Part shown: one piece after another, positions 8,738 through 14,656 of the stretch
Layout: each line of letters starts with the position of its first letter
Position numbering within the stretch: the stretch's first letter is position 1
Origin: an uncultured Oribacterium sp.
GTDB lineage: Bacteria > Bacillota > Clostridia > Lachnospirales > Lachnospiraceae
Reading direction: 5' to 3'
Length of the DNA stretch: 15,404 nt
NCBI GenBank assembly: GCA_938030845.1
Contig: CALHIC010000459.1
Location: 1-15,404 of the forward strand
The notes under the pieces: model-generated
Databases searched by the model: none
Seen by the model: the letters and a program-made list of their open reading frames with translations, nothing else
What the model was told of the DNA's origin: nothing
Program-made: the position numbers and the translations under genes

Positions 8738-9491
8738 TACCGAAAGCTTCTATCGTCACTCCCTCTTTTTCAAGAGTTTTCCTTAACTTTTCTACAAAGA
8801 GCAGAGCTTTCTCTCCGTCTCCATGGACACAGATGGAATCTGCCTGGATAGAGATTTCCTTTCCTGTGATAGCTCTGACTTTCTTCTCCAGTACCATGGA
8901 AAGCACCCGTTCAATAGCTTCCTTTTCGTCGGTAATCATGGCTCCCGGTTTTCTTCGATTCACCAAGGAACCGTCCTCCTCATAGGCTCTGTCCATAAAA
9001 ACCTCAGCCTTTACAGGAATTCCCATCTTCTCCGCTAATTGGTAGAGCTTACCGGAAGCCTGTGCCAGAATTACCAAGGAAGAATCGTATTCCTTTACCG
9101 CATCGCAAATGGCCTTAGCCAGTTCTTCCTCCTTTGCGGCCATGTTATAAAGGGCGCCATGGGGCTTTACATGCTGAAGCTTTAAGCCGTCCTTATGCAA
9201 AAAGGCTTCCAAGGCTCCCATTTGGTAGAGCAGCATGGTCTTTAATTCCTTAGGCGTACAATCCATATTTCTTCTACCAAAGCCCTGCAAGTCCGGAAAT
9301 CCGGGATGTACCCCTAAGGCAACTCCCGCATTTTTACACAGTTCCACGGTTTTCTCCATCACCAAAGGGTCTCCCGCATGGTAGCCACAGGCAATATTGG
9401 CAGAGCTGAGAAGGGGAATCAAATGGTCATCCATTCCCAAGGTATAGCGCCCGAAGCTCTCTCCCACATCTGCATTTAAATCAACCTTCAT
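8727..9491 (-). CDS. pxpA: 5-oxoprolinase subunit A (PxpA, LamB/YcsF family)
   Basis: PxpA is the LamB/YcsF-family subunit of the ATP-dependent PxpABC 5-oxoprolinase, which opens the cyclic damage product 5-oxoproline (pyroglutamate) to glutamate. The 254-residue length is normal for the family. The signatures are all present: 'DLNADVGESFG' (4-14), 'ANIACGYHAGDP' (31-42), 'GVHPGFPDLQGFGRR' (60-74) and 'VKPHGALYN' (108-116). The acidic and histidine residues D4, D8, H38, H62 and H111 are candidates for an active site by analogy with related carbohydrate-esterase-like barrels. It is the last gene of the operon, starting only 2 bp after the accC stop. The C-terminus ends at a plausible place, but its stop lies at the junction and no terminator follows, so the last residues could be altered by the join. 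Confidence 0.95.
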   Translation of the reverse strand: MKVDLNADVGESFGRYTLGMDDHLIPLLSSANIACGYHAGDPLVMEKTVELCKNAGVALGVHPGFPDLQGFGRRNMDCTPKELKTMLLYQMGALEAFLHKDGLKLQHVKPHGALYNMAAKEEELAKAICDAVKEYDSSLVILAQASGKLYQLAEKMGIPVKAEVFMDRAYEEDGSLVNRRKPGAMITDEKEAIERVLSMVLEKKVRAITGKEISIQADSICVHGDGEKALLFVEKLRKTLEKEGVTIEAFGKHF

Positions 9492-9493
9492 GC

Positions 9494-10843
9494 TTATTTT
9501 CCTCCTAAGGTAAAGCGCTCAATAAAGCCGGTATCTACCTTTCCTTCCACAAATGCCTCAGACTGCATGATTTTATATTGGAAGTCCAGGTTGGTTTCCA
9601 TCCCCAGCACCAGCATCTCTTCCAAGGCTCCCTTCATTTTTCGGATAGCCTCTTGCCTATCTTTTCCATGCACCAAGACCTTGGCAATCATGGAATCGTA
9701 TTCCATGGGAATCTTGTAGCCGGTATAAATGGCCGTATCCACTCTTACCCCGTTTCCTCCCGGTAAATGCAAGGCCGTAATGGTTCCGGGACTTGGCATA
9801 AAATTCTTCTCCGGAATTTCCGCATTGATTCTACACTCTATGGCATGTCCCCGTAGAAGAACTTCCTCCTGCTTCATGCTAAGAGGCTCCCCGGCGCAGA
9901 CCCGAATCTGCTCTATCACAAGATCCGTATCCGTTACCAGTTCCGTTACCCCGTGCTCCACCTGAATACGGGTATTCATTTCCATAAAATAAAACTTGCC
10001 TTCCTGATCCACGATAAATTCTATGGTGCCGGCTCCGACGTAGGACACTGCCTTAGCCGCATTTACCGCAGCCTCCATCATAGCTTTTCGACTTTCCGCT
10101 GTCACAATGGGGGAAGGGGATTCCTCCACCAGCTTTTGATGATTTCTCTGGATGGAACAGTCTCTTTCCCCAAGAGCAATCACATTTCCGAAGCTGTCTC
10201 CCATAATCTGTACTTCCACATGACGAGGCTCCAAAATCAGTTTTTCCAGATACATGGCATCATCGGAAAAGGCATTGGCGGATTCTCTTTGGGCGGTAAG
10301 GAATTCATTTTCAAAATCTCCTTCGGAAAAGCACTCCCGCATCCCCTTACCACCGCCACCGGAACTGGCCTTAATCATTACCGGAAAGCCCATGGCTTTG
10401 GCTTCCTCTAAGGCCTCTTTCACATCATAAAGAGCATTTAAGGAACCGGGTACCACCGGCACGCCGGCTTCCCGCATCTTGGCTCTGGCCTGGGATTTAT
10501 TCCCCATGCCGTCTATCACTTCCGGACTTGGTCCGATAAAGCAAATGTCGTTTTCCCTACATTTTTCGGCAAACTGAGCATTTTCCGACAGGAAACCATA
10601 GCCGGGATGAATAGCATCACAGCCGGTATTCTTGGCTACAGTAATCAAAGTATCCATATTTAAATAGGAATTTCGGGAAGACCCCTCTCCGATACAGACC
10701 CTTTCCTCCGCCAGTCTTCCGTGAAGGCTGTCCTGGTCTTCTTTGGAATATACCGCCACGGAGGGGATACCCATGCCCCGAAGAGCTCGAATTACCCGAA
10801 CGGCAATCTCTCCCCGGTTGGCTACTAAGACTCGCTTAAACAC
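9494..10843 (-). CDS. accC: Biotin carboxylase (AccC-like) of the pxp operon
   Basis: The protein uses ATP and bicarbonate to carboxylate the biotin of a carrier protein. Its 449 residues equal the E. coli AccC length. The N-terminal fold shows 'VLVANRGEIAVRVIRA' (5-20) and 'HPGYGFLSEN' (79-88). The ATP-grasp domain has the glycine-rich loop 'KASSGGGGKGMR' (158-169), K237, E275, E288, N290, R292, Q294, E296 and R338, all matching E. coli catalytic positions within one residue. One oddity is 'QVEHGVTE' (294-301), where most biotin carboxylases have 'QVEHPVTE'. Translation starts at GTG (10843), fixed by a strong AAAGGAGG site. It follows accB by 11 bp and precedes pxpA by 2 bp. No carboxyltransferase genes (accA/accD) are nearby. 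It probably serves a PxpBC-based enzyme rather than fatty-acid synthesis, which is inference; the symbol denotes the family. Confidence 0.92.
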   Translation of the reverse strand: MFKRVLVANRGEIAVRVIRALRGMGIPSVAVYSKEDQDSLHGRLAEERVCIGEGSSRNSYLNMDTLITVAKNTGCDAIHPGYGFLSENAQFAEKCRENDICFIGPSPEVIDGMGNKSQARAKMREAGVPVVPGSLNALYDVKEALEEAKAMGFPVMIKASSGGGGKGMRECFSEGDFENEFLTAQRESANAFSDDAMYLEKLILEPRHVEVQIMGDSFGNVIALGERDCSIQRNHQKLVEESPSPIVTAESRKAMMEAAVNAAKAVSYVGAGTIEFIVDQEGKFYFMEMNTRIQVEHGVTELVTDTDLVIEQIRVCAGEPLSMKQEEVLLRGHAIECRINAEIPEKNFMPSPGTITALHLPGGNGVRVDTAIYTGYKIPMEYDSMIAKVLVHGKDRQEAIRKMKGALEEMLVLGMETNLDFQYKIMQSEAFVEGKVDTGFIERFTLGGK

Positions 10844-10854
10844 TTCCGCCTCCT

Positions 10855-11292
10855 TTACAGCTTACGCACACGGAACAAAGGCTGCCCATACTCCACCTTC
10901 TGCTCATTGGAAACCAGCACCGCCTCGATTTCGCAGTCAAAATCCGCCGTGATTTCATTCATCATTTTCATAGCTTCCAGAATACAAACCGTATCCCCCG
11001 CTTTGACCGTGTCTCCCACCGTAACGAAGGCAGGAATATCCGGTCCGGATGCGGAATAAAAGGTTCCCACGATAGGACTGGTAATATGCACCTCTGTCTC
11101 CTCTTCCGAATTCTCCTGCTTTTCCACAGCCGGACTCTCGTAAACCACCTGAGAAGCTCCTCCCTGAGCAAGCACGGGAGGATGGTCTAATTTACTCATA
11201 ACAATCTTAAAATCTCCATCTTTAATGGACATGGTATTTAAGGAGGAATTCTCCAAAATTCTTACCAAACCCTCTACCTTTTCTAAATCCAT
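10855..11292 (-). CDS. accB: Biotin carboxyl carrier protein (AccB-like) of the pxp operon
   Basis: This 145-residue protein carries biotin between a biotin carboxylase and a carboxyltransferase. Residues 1-35 resemble the AccB N-terminal helix region, followed by a Glu-rich linker (about 40-68). The biotinyl domain (70-145) has 'SPIVGTFYSASGPDIPAF' with the 'thumb' loop typical of AccB, and the biotin attachment motif EAMKM with K109 as the modified lysine. The start was placed at the ATG at 11292, 13 bp after the pxpC stop, because GGAGAAAG lies just upstream; a TTG start at 11316 would add eight residues and overlap pxpC. It is tightly packed between pxpC and accC. Because the usual AccA/AccD partners are missing and PxpB/PxpC resemble the carboxyltransferase half of urea carboxylase, this carrier may present carboxybiotin to PxpBC. 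A second role in acetyl-CoA carboxylase cannot be excluded. Confidence 0.92.
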   Translation of the reverse strand: MDLEKVEGLVRILENSSLNTMSIKDGDFKIVMSKLDHPPVLAQGGASQVVYESPAVEKQENSEEETEVHITSPIVGTFYSASGPDIPAFVTVGDTVKAGDTVCILEAMKMMNEITADFDCEIEAVLVSNEQKVEYGQPLFRVRKL

Positions 11293-11305
11293 TCTTTCTC
11301 CTCTC

Positions 11306-12316
11306 CTACTTCTCAAATAACTTGGATAAGCGTTTTGCCGCCAAACGACAATCTAAGACTTCCTTACAGGGCTTATGAATCAGCTTTCGCATCTCCTGTA
11401 GCTCCTTTTCCTCTTCCCGGAGCAACCTTTGTGCCTCCTGTACCGTAATCTTTTCAAAATGAATCTTATCATCCATCCTTCTTTGTACCAGCTTTGGCAA
11501 ATCTACCGTTGCTACCGTAGCTATTTTTCCATAGCCTCCGGTGGTTTGCCGGTCTGCCAGAAGGACAATGGGTTTTCCATGGGAAGGAACCTGAATAGAG
11601 CCTAGGGCAATTCCGTCGGAAATAATGTCGGAGCCCTTCTTACTTTCAATATATGCCCCGTCCAGCCGAAGTCCCATACGGTCAAACTCACTTCCCACCG
11701 TATATTCACTTTCATAGAAGCTCTTGATTCCTCTTTTGGAAAATACCTCTTCCTCCGGTCCGGGAACTACCCGAATCTTCACTTTGCTTTCCTCATACTC
11801 CTTTAAGGGGAGGGTTCTGGAAAGAAAGCTGGGAAGATAAATTCTTCGATTAATTCTGGTATCCAGATAATCCCCATCCTCTAATTTTCTTCCCTTAAAG
11901 CCGCCAATCTGACACTTTAAATTGGTAGAACGGGAGCCCATAATCACCGGCACCTTTAAATAGTTGGAAAAGGCGATATAACAAGTTCGTCCAGTTCTGG
12001 CGGAGCCTACCTTCAGCACGTCTCCCTTCGCCACATATATGGCTGTATACATAGGGATGGCTTCATCATTTAATTCCGGTCGAAAATCTCCTCCTGTAAT
12101 GGAGATAATCATAGGAGCGGTAAACTCCAAGGTGGGACCGATTAAAGTGCATTCCAGCACCGCCTCATTTTCCGGATTATCCAAAAGCAGGTTTGCAATA
12201 CGAAAGGCTCTTCTATCCATGACACCGTTCACATTAAAGCCCTGGGCCTGATAACCTGTACGACCTAAGTCCTGAACCGTAGTAAGAAGGCCTCCCTTAA
12301 TTACTCGAAATCCCAT
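11306..12316 (-). CDS. pxpC: 5-oxoprolinase subunit C (PxpC, KipA/AHS2 family)
   Basis: PxpC is the KipA-like (allophanate hydrolase subunit 2) component of PxpABC oxoprolinase and is homologous to the C-terminal carboxyltransferase subdomain of urea carboxylase. The 336 residues are near the family norm. Characteristic segments are 'GLLTTVQDLGRTGYQ' (9-23), 'ITGGDF' (73-78), 'MGSRSTN' (126-132) and the long conserved stretch at 241-268 containing 'ADRQTTGGYGKIATV' (254-268). The start was set at ATG 12316 because a clear AAGGAGG site precedes it and the protein begins 'MGFRVIKGGL', the family's usual N-terminus; a start at 12460 would add 48 residues inside pxpB with no matching signal. The pxpB stop is one base upstream, implying translational coupling. 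B. subtilis KipA antagonises a kinase inhibitor, but the enzyme role is better supported here because pxpA is in the operon. Confidence 0.94.
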   Translation of the reverse strand: MGFRVIKGGLLTTVQDLGRTGYQAQGFNVNGVMDRRAFRIANLLLDNPENEAVLECTLIGPTLEFTAPMIISITGGDFRPELNDEAIPMYTAIYVAKGDVLKVGSARTGRTCYIAFSNYLKVPVIMGSRSTNLKCQIGGFKGRKLEDGDYLDTRINRRIYLPSFLSRTLPLKEYEESKVKIRVVPGPEEEVFSKRGIKSFYESEYTVGSEFDRMGLRLDGAYIESKKGSDIISDGIALGSIQVPSHGKPIVLLADRQTTGGYGKIATVATVDLPKLVQRRMDDKIHFEKITVQEAQRLLREEEKELQEMRKLIHKPCKEVLDCRLAAKRLSKLFEK

Positions 12317-12317
12317 A

Positions 12318-13043
12318 TCAGCCCTCCTTATGCCACTGTACCGTAAAATTTCCTGCAGCCACCGCCTTGGAAATCTTTGCATATTCAGAATCCGTAATCG
12401 GATAAAAATGAATATATTCCCCCGGCTGTACCAAAATAGGATCCTGCTTTTCCGGGTCATACATCTTTACCGGGGTTCTTCCGATAAGCTGCCAGCCTCC
12501 CGGAGAATCCACCGGATAAACGCCGGTTTGGGAGCCTCCGATGCCTACAGAGCCTGCAGGAATCTTCACCCTGGGATTTTCCAGTCTGGGAGTATGAAGC
12601 TTTTCCTCCAGCCCGCCAAGATAGGTAAAGCCCGGTAAGAAGCCCAGCATATACACCAGATAGTCCTTCTCACTATGCAGACGAATCAGCTCTTCTCCGC
12701 TGATGCCGGCATGCTCCGCCACATAGGAGAAATCCGGCCCCAGCTCTCCTCCGTACAATACGGGAATCTCCCATACCTTCTTCTCCATGCTTTCCACCTT
12801 GGTATCCATCTTTACGATGGCGGAAACTCTCTTATAGATTTCCTCGTAACGAATAACCAATGGATTGTATTGCACAAGCAGTGAGGCATAGGCGGGAATC
12901 ATATCCACAATTCCCTCAATTTGTTGCATTTTCAATAGTTTTACGGTAGCGCTGATTCTGCGATTTACATCCTCTCCGATTCTTTGCTCAAACTGAAGCA
13001 ACAGGGCAGAGTCTCCTGCAGTAAGCACTCGTATCTTTTCCAT
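12318..13043 (-). CDS. pxpB: 5-oxoprolinase subunit B (PxpB, KipI/AHS1 family)
   Basis: PxpB is the KipI-like (allophanate hydrolase subunit 1) partner of PxpC; the two form the complex that works with PxpA. The 241-residue length matches B. subtilis KipI. An N-terminal alpha/beta domain (about 1-88) precedes the cyclophilin-like domain, which carries 'GFLPGFTYLGGL' (134-145), 'IPAGSVGIGGSQTGVYP' (161-177), 'SPGGWQLIGRTP' (180-191) and 'VQPGEYIHF' (205-213). All are diagnostic for the family and shared with the carboxyltransferase part of urea carboxylase. It starts with ATG after GAAAGGA. An 84-bp gap containing a hairpin separates it from the transporter gene upstream, and it is directly followed by pxpC. 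The regulator kipR, which accompanies these genes in B. subtilis, is not in this window. Confidence 0.94.
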   Translation of the reverse strand: MEKIRVLTAGDSALLLQFEQRIGEDVNRRISATVKLLKMQQIEGIVDMIPAYASLLVQYNPLVIRYEEIYKRVSAIVKMDTKVESMEKKVWEIPVLYGGELGPDFSYVAEHAGISGEELIRLHSEKDYLVYMLGFLPGFTYLGGLEEKLHTPRLENPRVKIPAGSVGIGGSQTGVYPVDSPGGWQLIGRTPVKMYDPEKQDPILVQPGEYIHFYPITDSEYAKISKAVAAGNFTVQWHKEG

Positions 13044-13092
13044 AGTTTTCCTTTCTCCGAAAACAATCTCTGTTTAAAAATCCCGTTCTTTA

Positions 13093-13129
13093 AAAATCTA
13101 TATGCTCTAAGCTTTCATGCATAGATTTT
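13093..13129 (-). terminator. Hairpin between transporter gene and pxpB; weak terminator or attenuator
   Basis: The arms AAAATCTAT and ATAGATTTT (13093-13101, 13121-13129) pair, with an inner GCAT/ATGC extension possible around a two-base bulge. On the minus strand the 3' arm ends in a run of five T, as in an intrinsic terminator, but the stem is A+T-rich. It overlaps the transporter stop codon. It could lower transcription into pxpB or stabilise the transporter message. No good second promoter is seen before pxpB. Confidence 0.4.
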
Positions 13130-14333
13130 ATGCGGTAAAAAGAGCGGATAACTTTGTCAAGGAAGTTAATCCCACATAAGCAGATAATACTACCACAATA
13201 ATCCCCAGGAAAAGCAGAATTTTCGGATGCTTATAATTTTCTCCCATAATTTTCTTATTCTGAGAAGCTACAAGGCAAATGCCTAAGCTTACCGGTAAGA
13301 TTAAACCATTCAGAGAGCCTGCCAAAACCAGAAGCTTTGCCGGACTTCCAAGCCCTGCCATTACCAGGGTGGAAAGAAGAATAAAGGCAATGATAAAAAG
13401 GTTTTCTCTCTTAGCCACTGCAGGAGATAAGGTCTTTAAGAAGCTGACAGAGGTGTATGCCGCACCAACGATAGAGGTAATAGCCGCACAACAGAGCACC
13501 AAGCCGGAAATTCTCTGTCCTATTACGCCAGCTCCCTGAAGAAAGGCATCCGCTGCAGGGTTCTTCGCATCCAAGCTGGCGCCCTTCACTACAACACCCA
13601 ATACCGCAAAGAACAAAAGAACACGAACCAGGGTTGCTACAAACATTCCCATAAGCGCGGAGTAATTAATATCCTTCAACTTATCTTCTCCGGTAACTCC
13701 CGCATCAATCAAACGGTGCGCCCCTGCAAAGGTAATATATCCTCCAACCGTACCTCCCAAAAGAGTAAGGATGGCAGGAAATAAACTTACGATGCTTGCT
13801 TCCGGAAGAATACTGTTTTTAAGGCCGGAAGCAATGGGAGGCTTTACCATAAAGATGACTAGCAGGATAACAAGAATCATGACTGCCCCAAGAATCTTTA
13901 CCAGGTGATCCATAATTCCCTTTGCATTCTTGGACAAGAAAACCAGAATTGCCAGACCTCCTGCAAGAAAGTAACCAAGCTGTGTTGGAATTCCCAGAAC
14001 CGTTTGTAAGCCCAAGGCTCCTCCGCCTACATTTCCGATATTAAAAACCAAACCGCCCAAAACTATTAAGAAGGAAACAAAATATCCCAGTCCCGGAAGG
14101 ATACGGTTACCCACATCCTGTCCTCGCATCCCGCTGATGCAAAGTACACGCCAGATATTCAGCTGAGCAATCGCTGCCAAAATAACCGAAGCTAAAATAA
14201 CAAAGGCAAAGCTGGCTTTAAAATCACCGGTAAACTTTGCCGTCTGGGTTAAAAATCCCGGTCCGATGGCTGAAGTTGCCATCAGAAAGGCTGCTCCAAG
14301 CAGTGCTCCGCTTTTCTTCTTCGTTCCGCTCAT
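13128..14333 (-). CDS. NRAMP-superfamily transporter (YcsG-like) of the pxp operon
   Basis: A 401-residue integral membrane protein with about 11 hydrophobic segments. Its fold family is suggested by overall pattern, by 'SAIGPGFLTQTAKFTG' (21-36) in TM1 and 'GGYITFAGAHRLIDAG' (197-212) near TM6, and by its company: B. subtilis ycsG, an NRAMP-like gene, sits with the ycsF-kipI-kipA genes. In true NRAMP metal carriers TM1 has DPGN and TM6 has MPH, which bind the metal. Here these become GPGF (24-27) and a Gly/Ala/His-rich segment, so manganese or iron transport is doubtful. Uptake of 5-oxoproline or a related compound is an inference from the operon. The start at 14333 was chosen because AAGGAGG (14342-14348) stands eight bases upstream; the alternative ATG at 14351 would put that site inside the coding region. 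It is the first gene after the promoter. Confidence 0.85.
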   Translation of the reverse strand: MSGTKKKSGALLGAAFLMATSAIGPGFLTQTAKFTGDFKASFAFVILASVILAAIAQLNIWRVLCISGMRGQDVGNRILPGLGYFVSFLIVLGGLVFNIGNVGGGALGLQTVLGIPTQLGYFLAGGLAILVFLSKNAKGIMDHLVKILGAVMILVILLVIFMVKPPIASGLKNSILPEASIVSLFPAILTLLGGTVGGYITFAGAHRLIDAGVTGEDKLKDINYSALMGMFVATLVRVLLFFAVLGVVVKGASLDAKNPAADAFLQGAGVIGQRISGLVLCCAAITSIVGAAYTSVSFLKTLSPAVAKRENLFIIAFILLSTLVMAGLGSPAKLLVLAGSLNGLILPVSLGICLVASQNKKIMGENYKHPKILLFLGIIVVVLSAYVGLTSLTKLSALFTA

Positions 14334-14359
14334 AATAAGTTCCTCCTTCATTTTATTGG

Positions 14360-14372
14360 ACAGTTGAACTGT
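14360..14372. promoter_or_regulatory. 13-bp palindrome in the pxp operon leader
   Basis: ACAGTTGAACTGT is a perfect inverted repeat of six-base arms around one central G. It lies 11 bp upstream of the AAGGAGG ribosome binding site of the transporter gene, within the predicted 5' untranslated region. It could be a repressor operator acting as a roadblock, or a small RNA hairpin is less likely because of the single-base loop. No regulator gene is present to assign it to. Confidence 0.4.
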
Positions 14373-14385
14373 TGCGTTGTTTATT

Positions 14386-14422
14386 TAAGACTTATTTATC
14401 AGTGTCTTTAAATCAAGTCTTA
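14386..14422. promoter_or_regulatory. Inverted repeat at the predicted transcription start of the pxp operon
   Basis: The arms TAAGACTT (14386-14393) and AAGTCTTA (14415-14422) are exact reverse complements. The stem extends inward by ATTTA/TAAAT with one bulged C (14414), giving up to 13 pairs around a 10-base loop. On the minus strand it begins a few bases after the -10 box, so it covers the start of the transcript. It may be an operator or a 5' stabilising hairpin. Confidence 0.5.
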
Positions 14423-14427
14423 TACAC

Positions 14428-14455
14428 AGTATAGTCATTTTTTCTCGAGCGTCAA
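14428..14455 (-). promoter_or_regulatory. Sigma-70/A-type promoter of the transporter-pxp-acc operon
   Basis: On the minus strand TTGACG (14450-14455) and TATACT (14428-14433) are separated by 16 bp; each differs from consensus at a single base. Transcription would start near 14421, giving a leader of about 85 bases before the transporter start. This is the best promoter match seen in the window. Confidence 0.75.
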
Positions 14456-14614
14456 GAATTTTTCCGGATTTTCCTGGATAAGAATAGAACGGAAACAGAA
14501 TAAACATGGAACAACACAGAACAGAAGCGGAAATCCGCAGTATTTTCTTAAGAATTTTTCCAAGCTTTGAATTTTCTAATTTATTTTATAAATAGGCCGA
14601 TATATAAGCTGGGT

Positions 14615-14656
14615 CTAAGAGCTACTCTTAGCCATTTGCATGAGAAAGGAGCAAAT
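14615..14656 (+). promoter_or_regulatory. Two tandem hairpins in the peptidase leader, one framing the ribosome binding site
   Basis: The first is CTAAGAG, loop CTA, CTCTTAG (14615-14631), a perfect 7-bp stem. The second pairs ATTTGC (14634-14639) with GCAAAT (14651-14656), leaving an 11-base loop that contains GAAAGGA, the ribosome binding site; the ATG follows directly. This arrangement could tune translation. The second stem is only six pairs and may be chance. Confidence 0.4.

Larger units (their letters stand above)
14352..14656. other. Divergent intergenic region with promoter and hairpins
   Basis: About 305 bp separate the pxp operon from the divergent peptidase gene. The left part holds the pxp promoter and two palindromes described separately. 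The right part holds GCGG/CCGC (14527-14538), the palindrome TTCTTAAGAA (14545-14554), and the two leader hairpins of the peptidase gene. No convincing promoter for the peptidase was found: TTGAAT (14567-14572) and TATAAA (14587-14592) are only 14 bp apart. No coding sequence was recognised. Confidence 0.6.

Noticed and set aside
8720..8740. Attachment site or transposon end at the composition change
   Set aside because: No integrase or transposase, no tRNA end, no terminal inverted repeat and no direct repeat could be found on either side.
9953..10411. 152-codon plus-strand open frame opposite accC
   Set aside because: It lies entirely antisense to a complete, well-conserved biotin carboxylase, has no ribosome binding site, and reads as His/Ser/Phe-rich sequence without a recognisable domain.
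10968..11171. Minus-strand open frame inside accB in another frame
   Set aside because: It overlaps the biotinyl domain of AccB, has no ribosome binding site, and is rich in Arg/Trp as expected of an out-of-frame reading.
12330..12638. 102-codon plus-strand open frame opposite pxpB
   Set aside because: It is antisense to conserved PxpB motifs and has no supporting start signal or recognisable protein pattern.
13128..14333. Annotation of the transporter as a manganese/iron importer (MntH)
   Set aside because: The DPGN and MPH metal-binding motifs are not present, so only superfamily membership is supported.
14440..14656. Cyclic-di-GMP riboswitch ahead of the secreted peptidase, as in C. difficile zmp1
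   Set aside because: The leader lacks the conserved GEMM elements around the central paired regions; only simple hairpins are visible.
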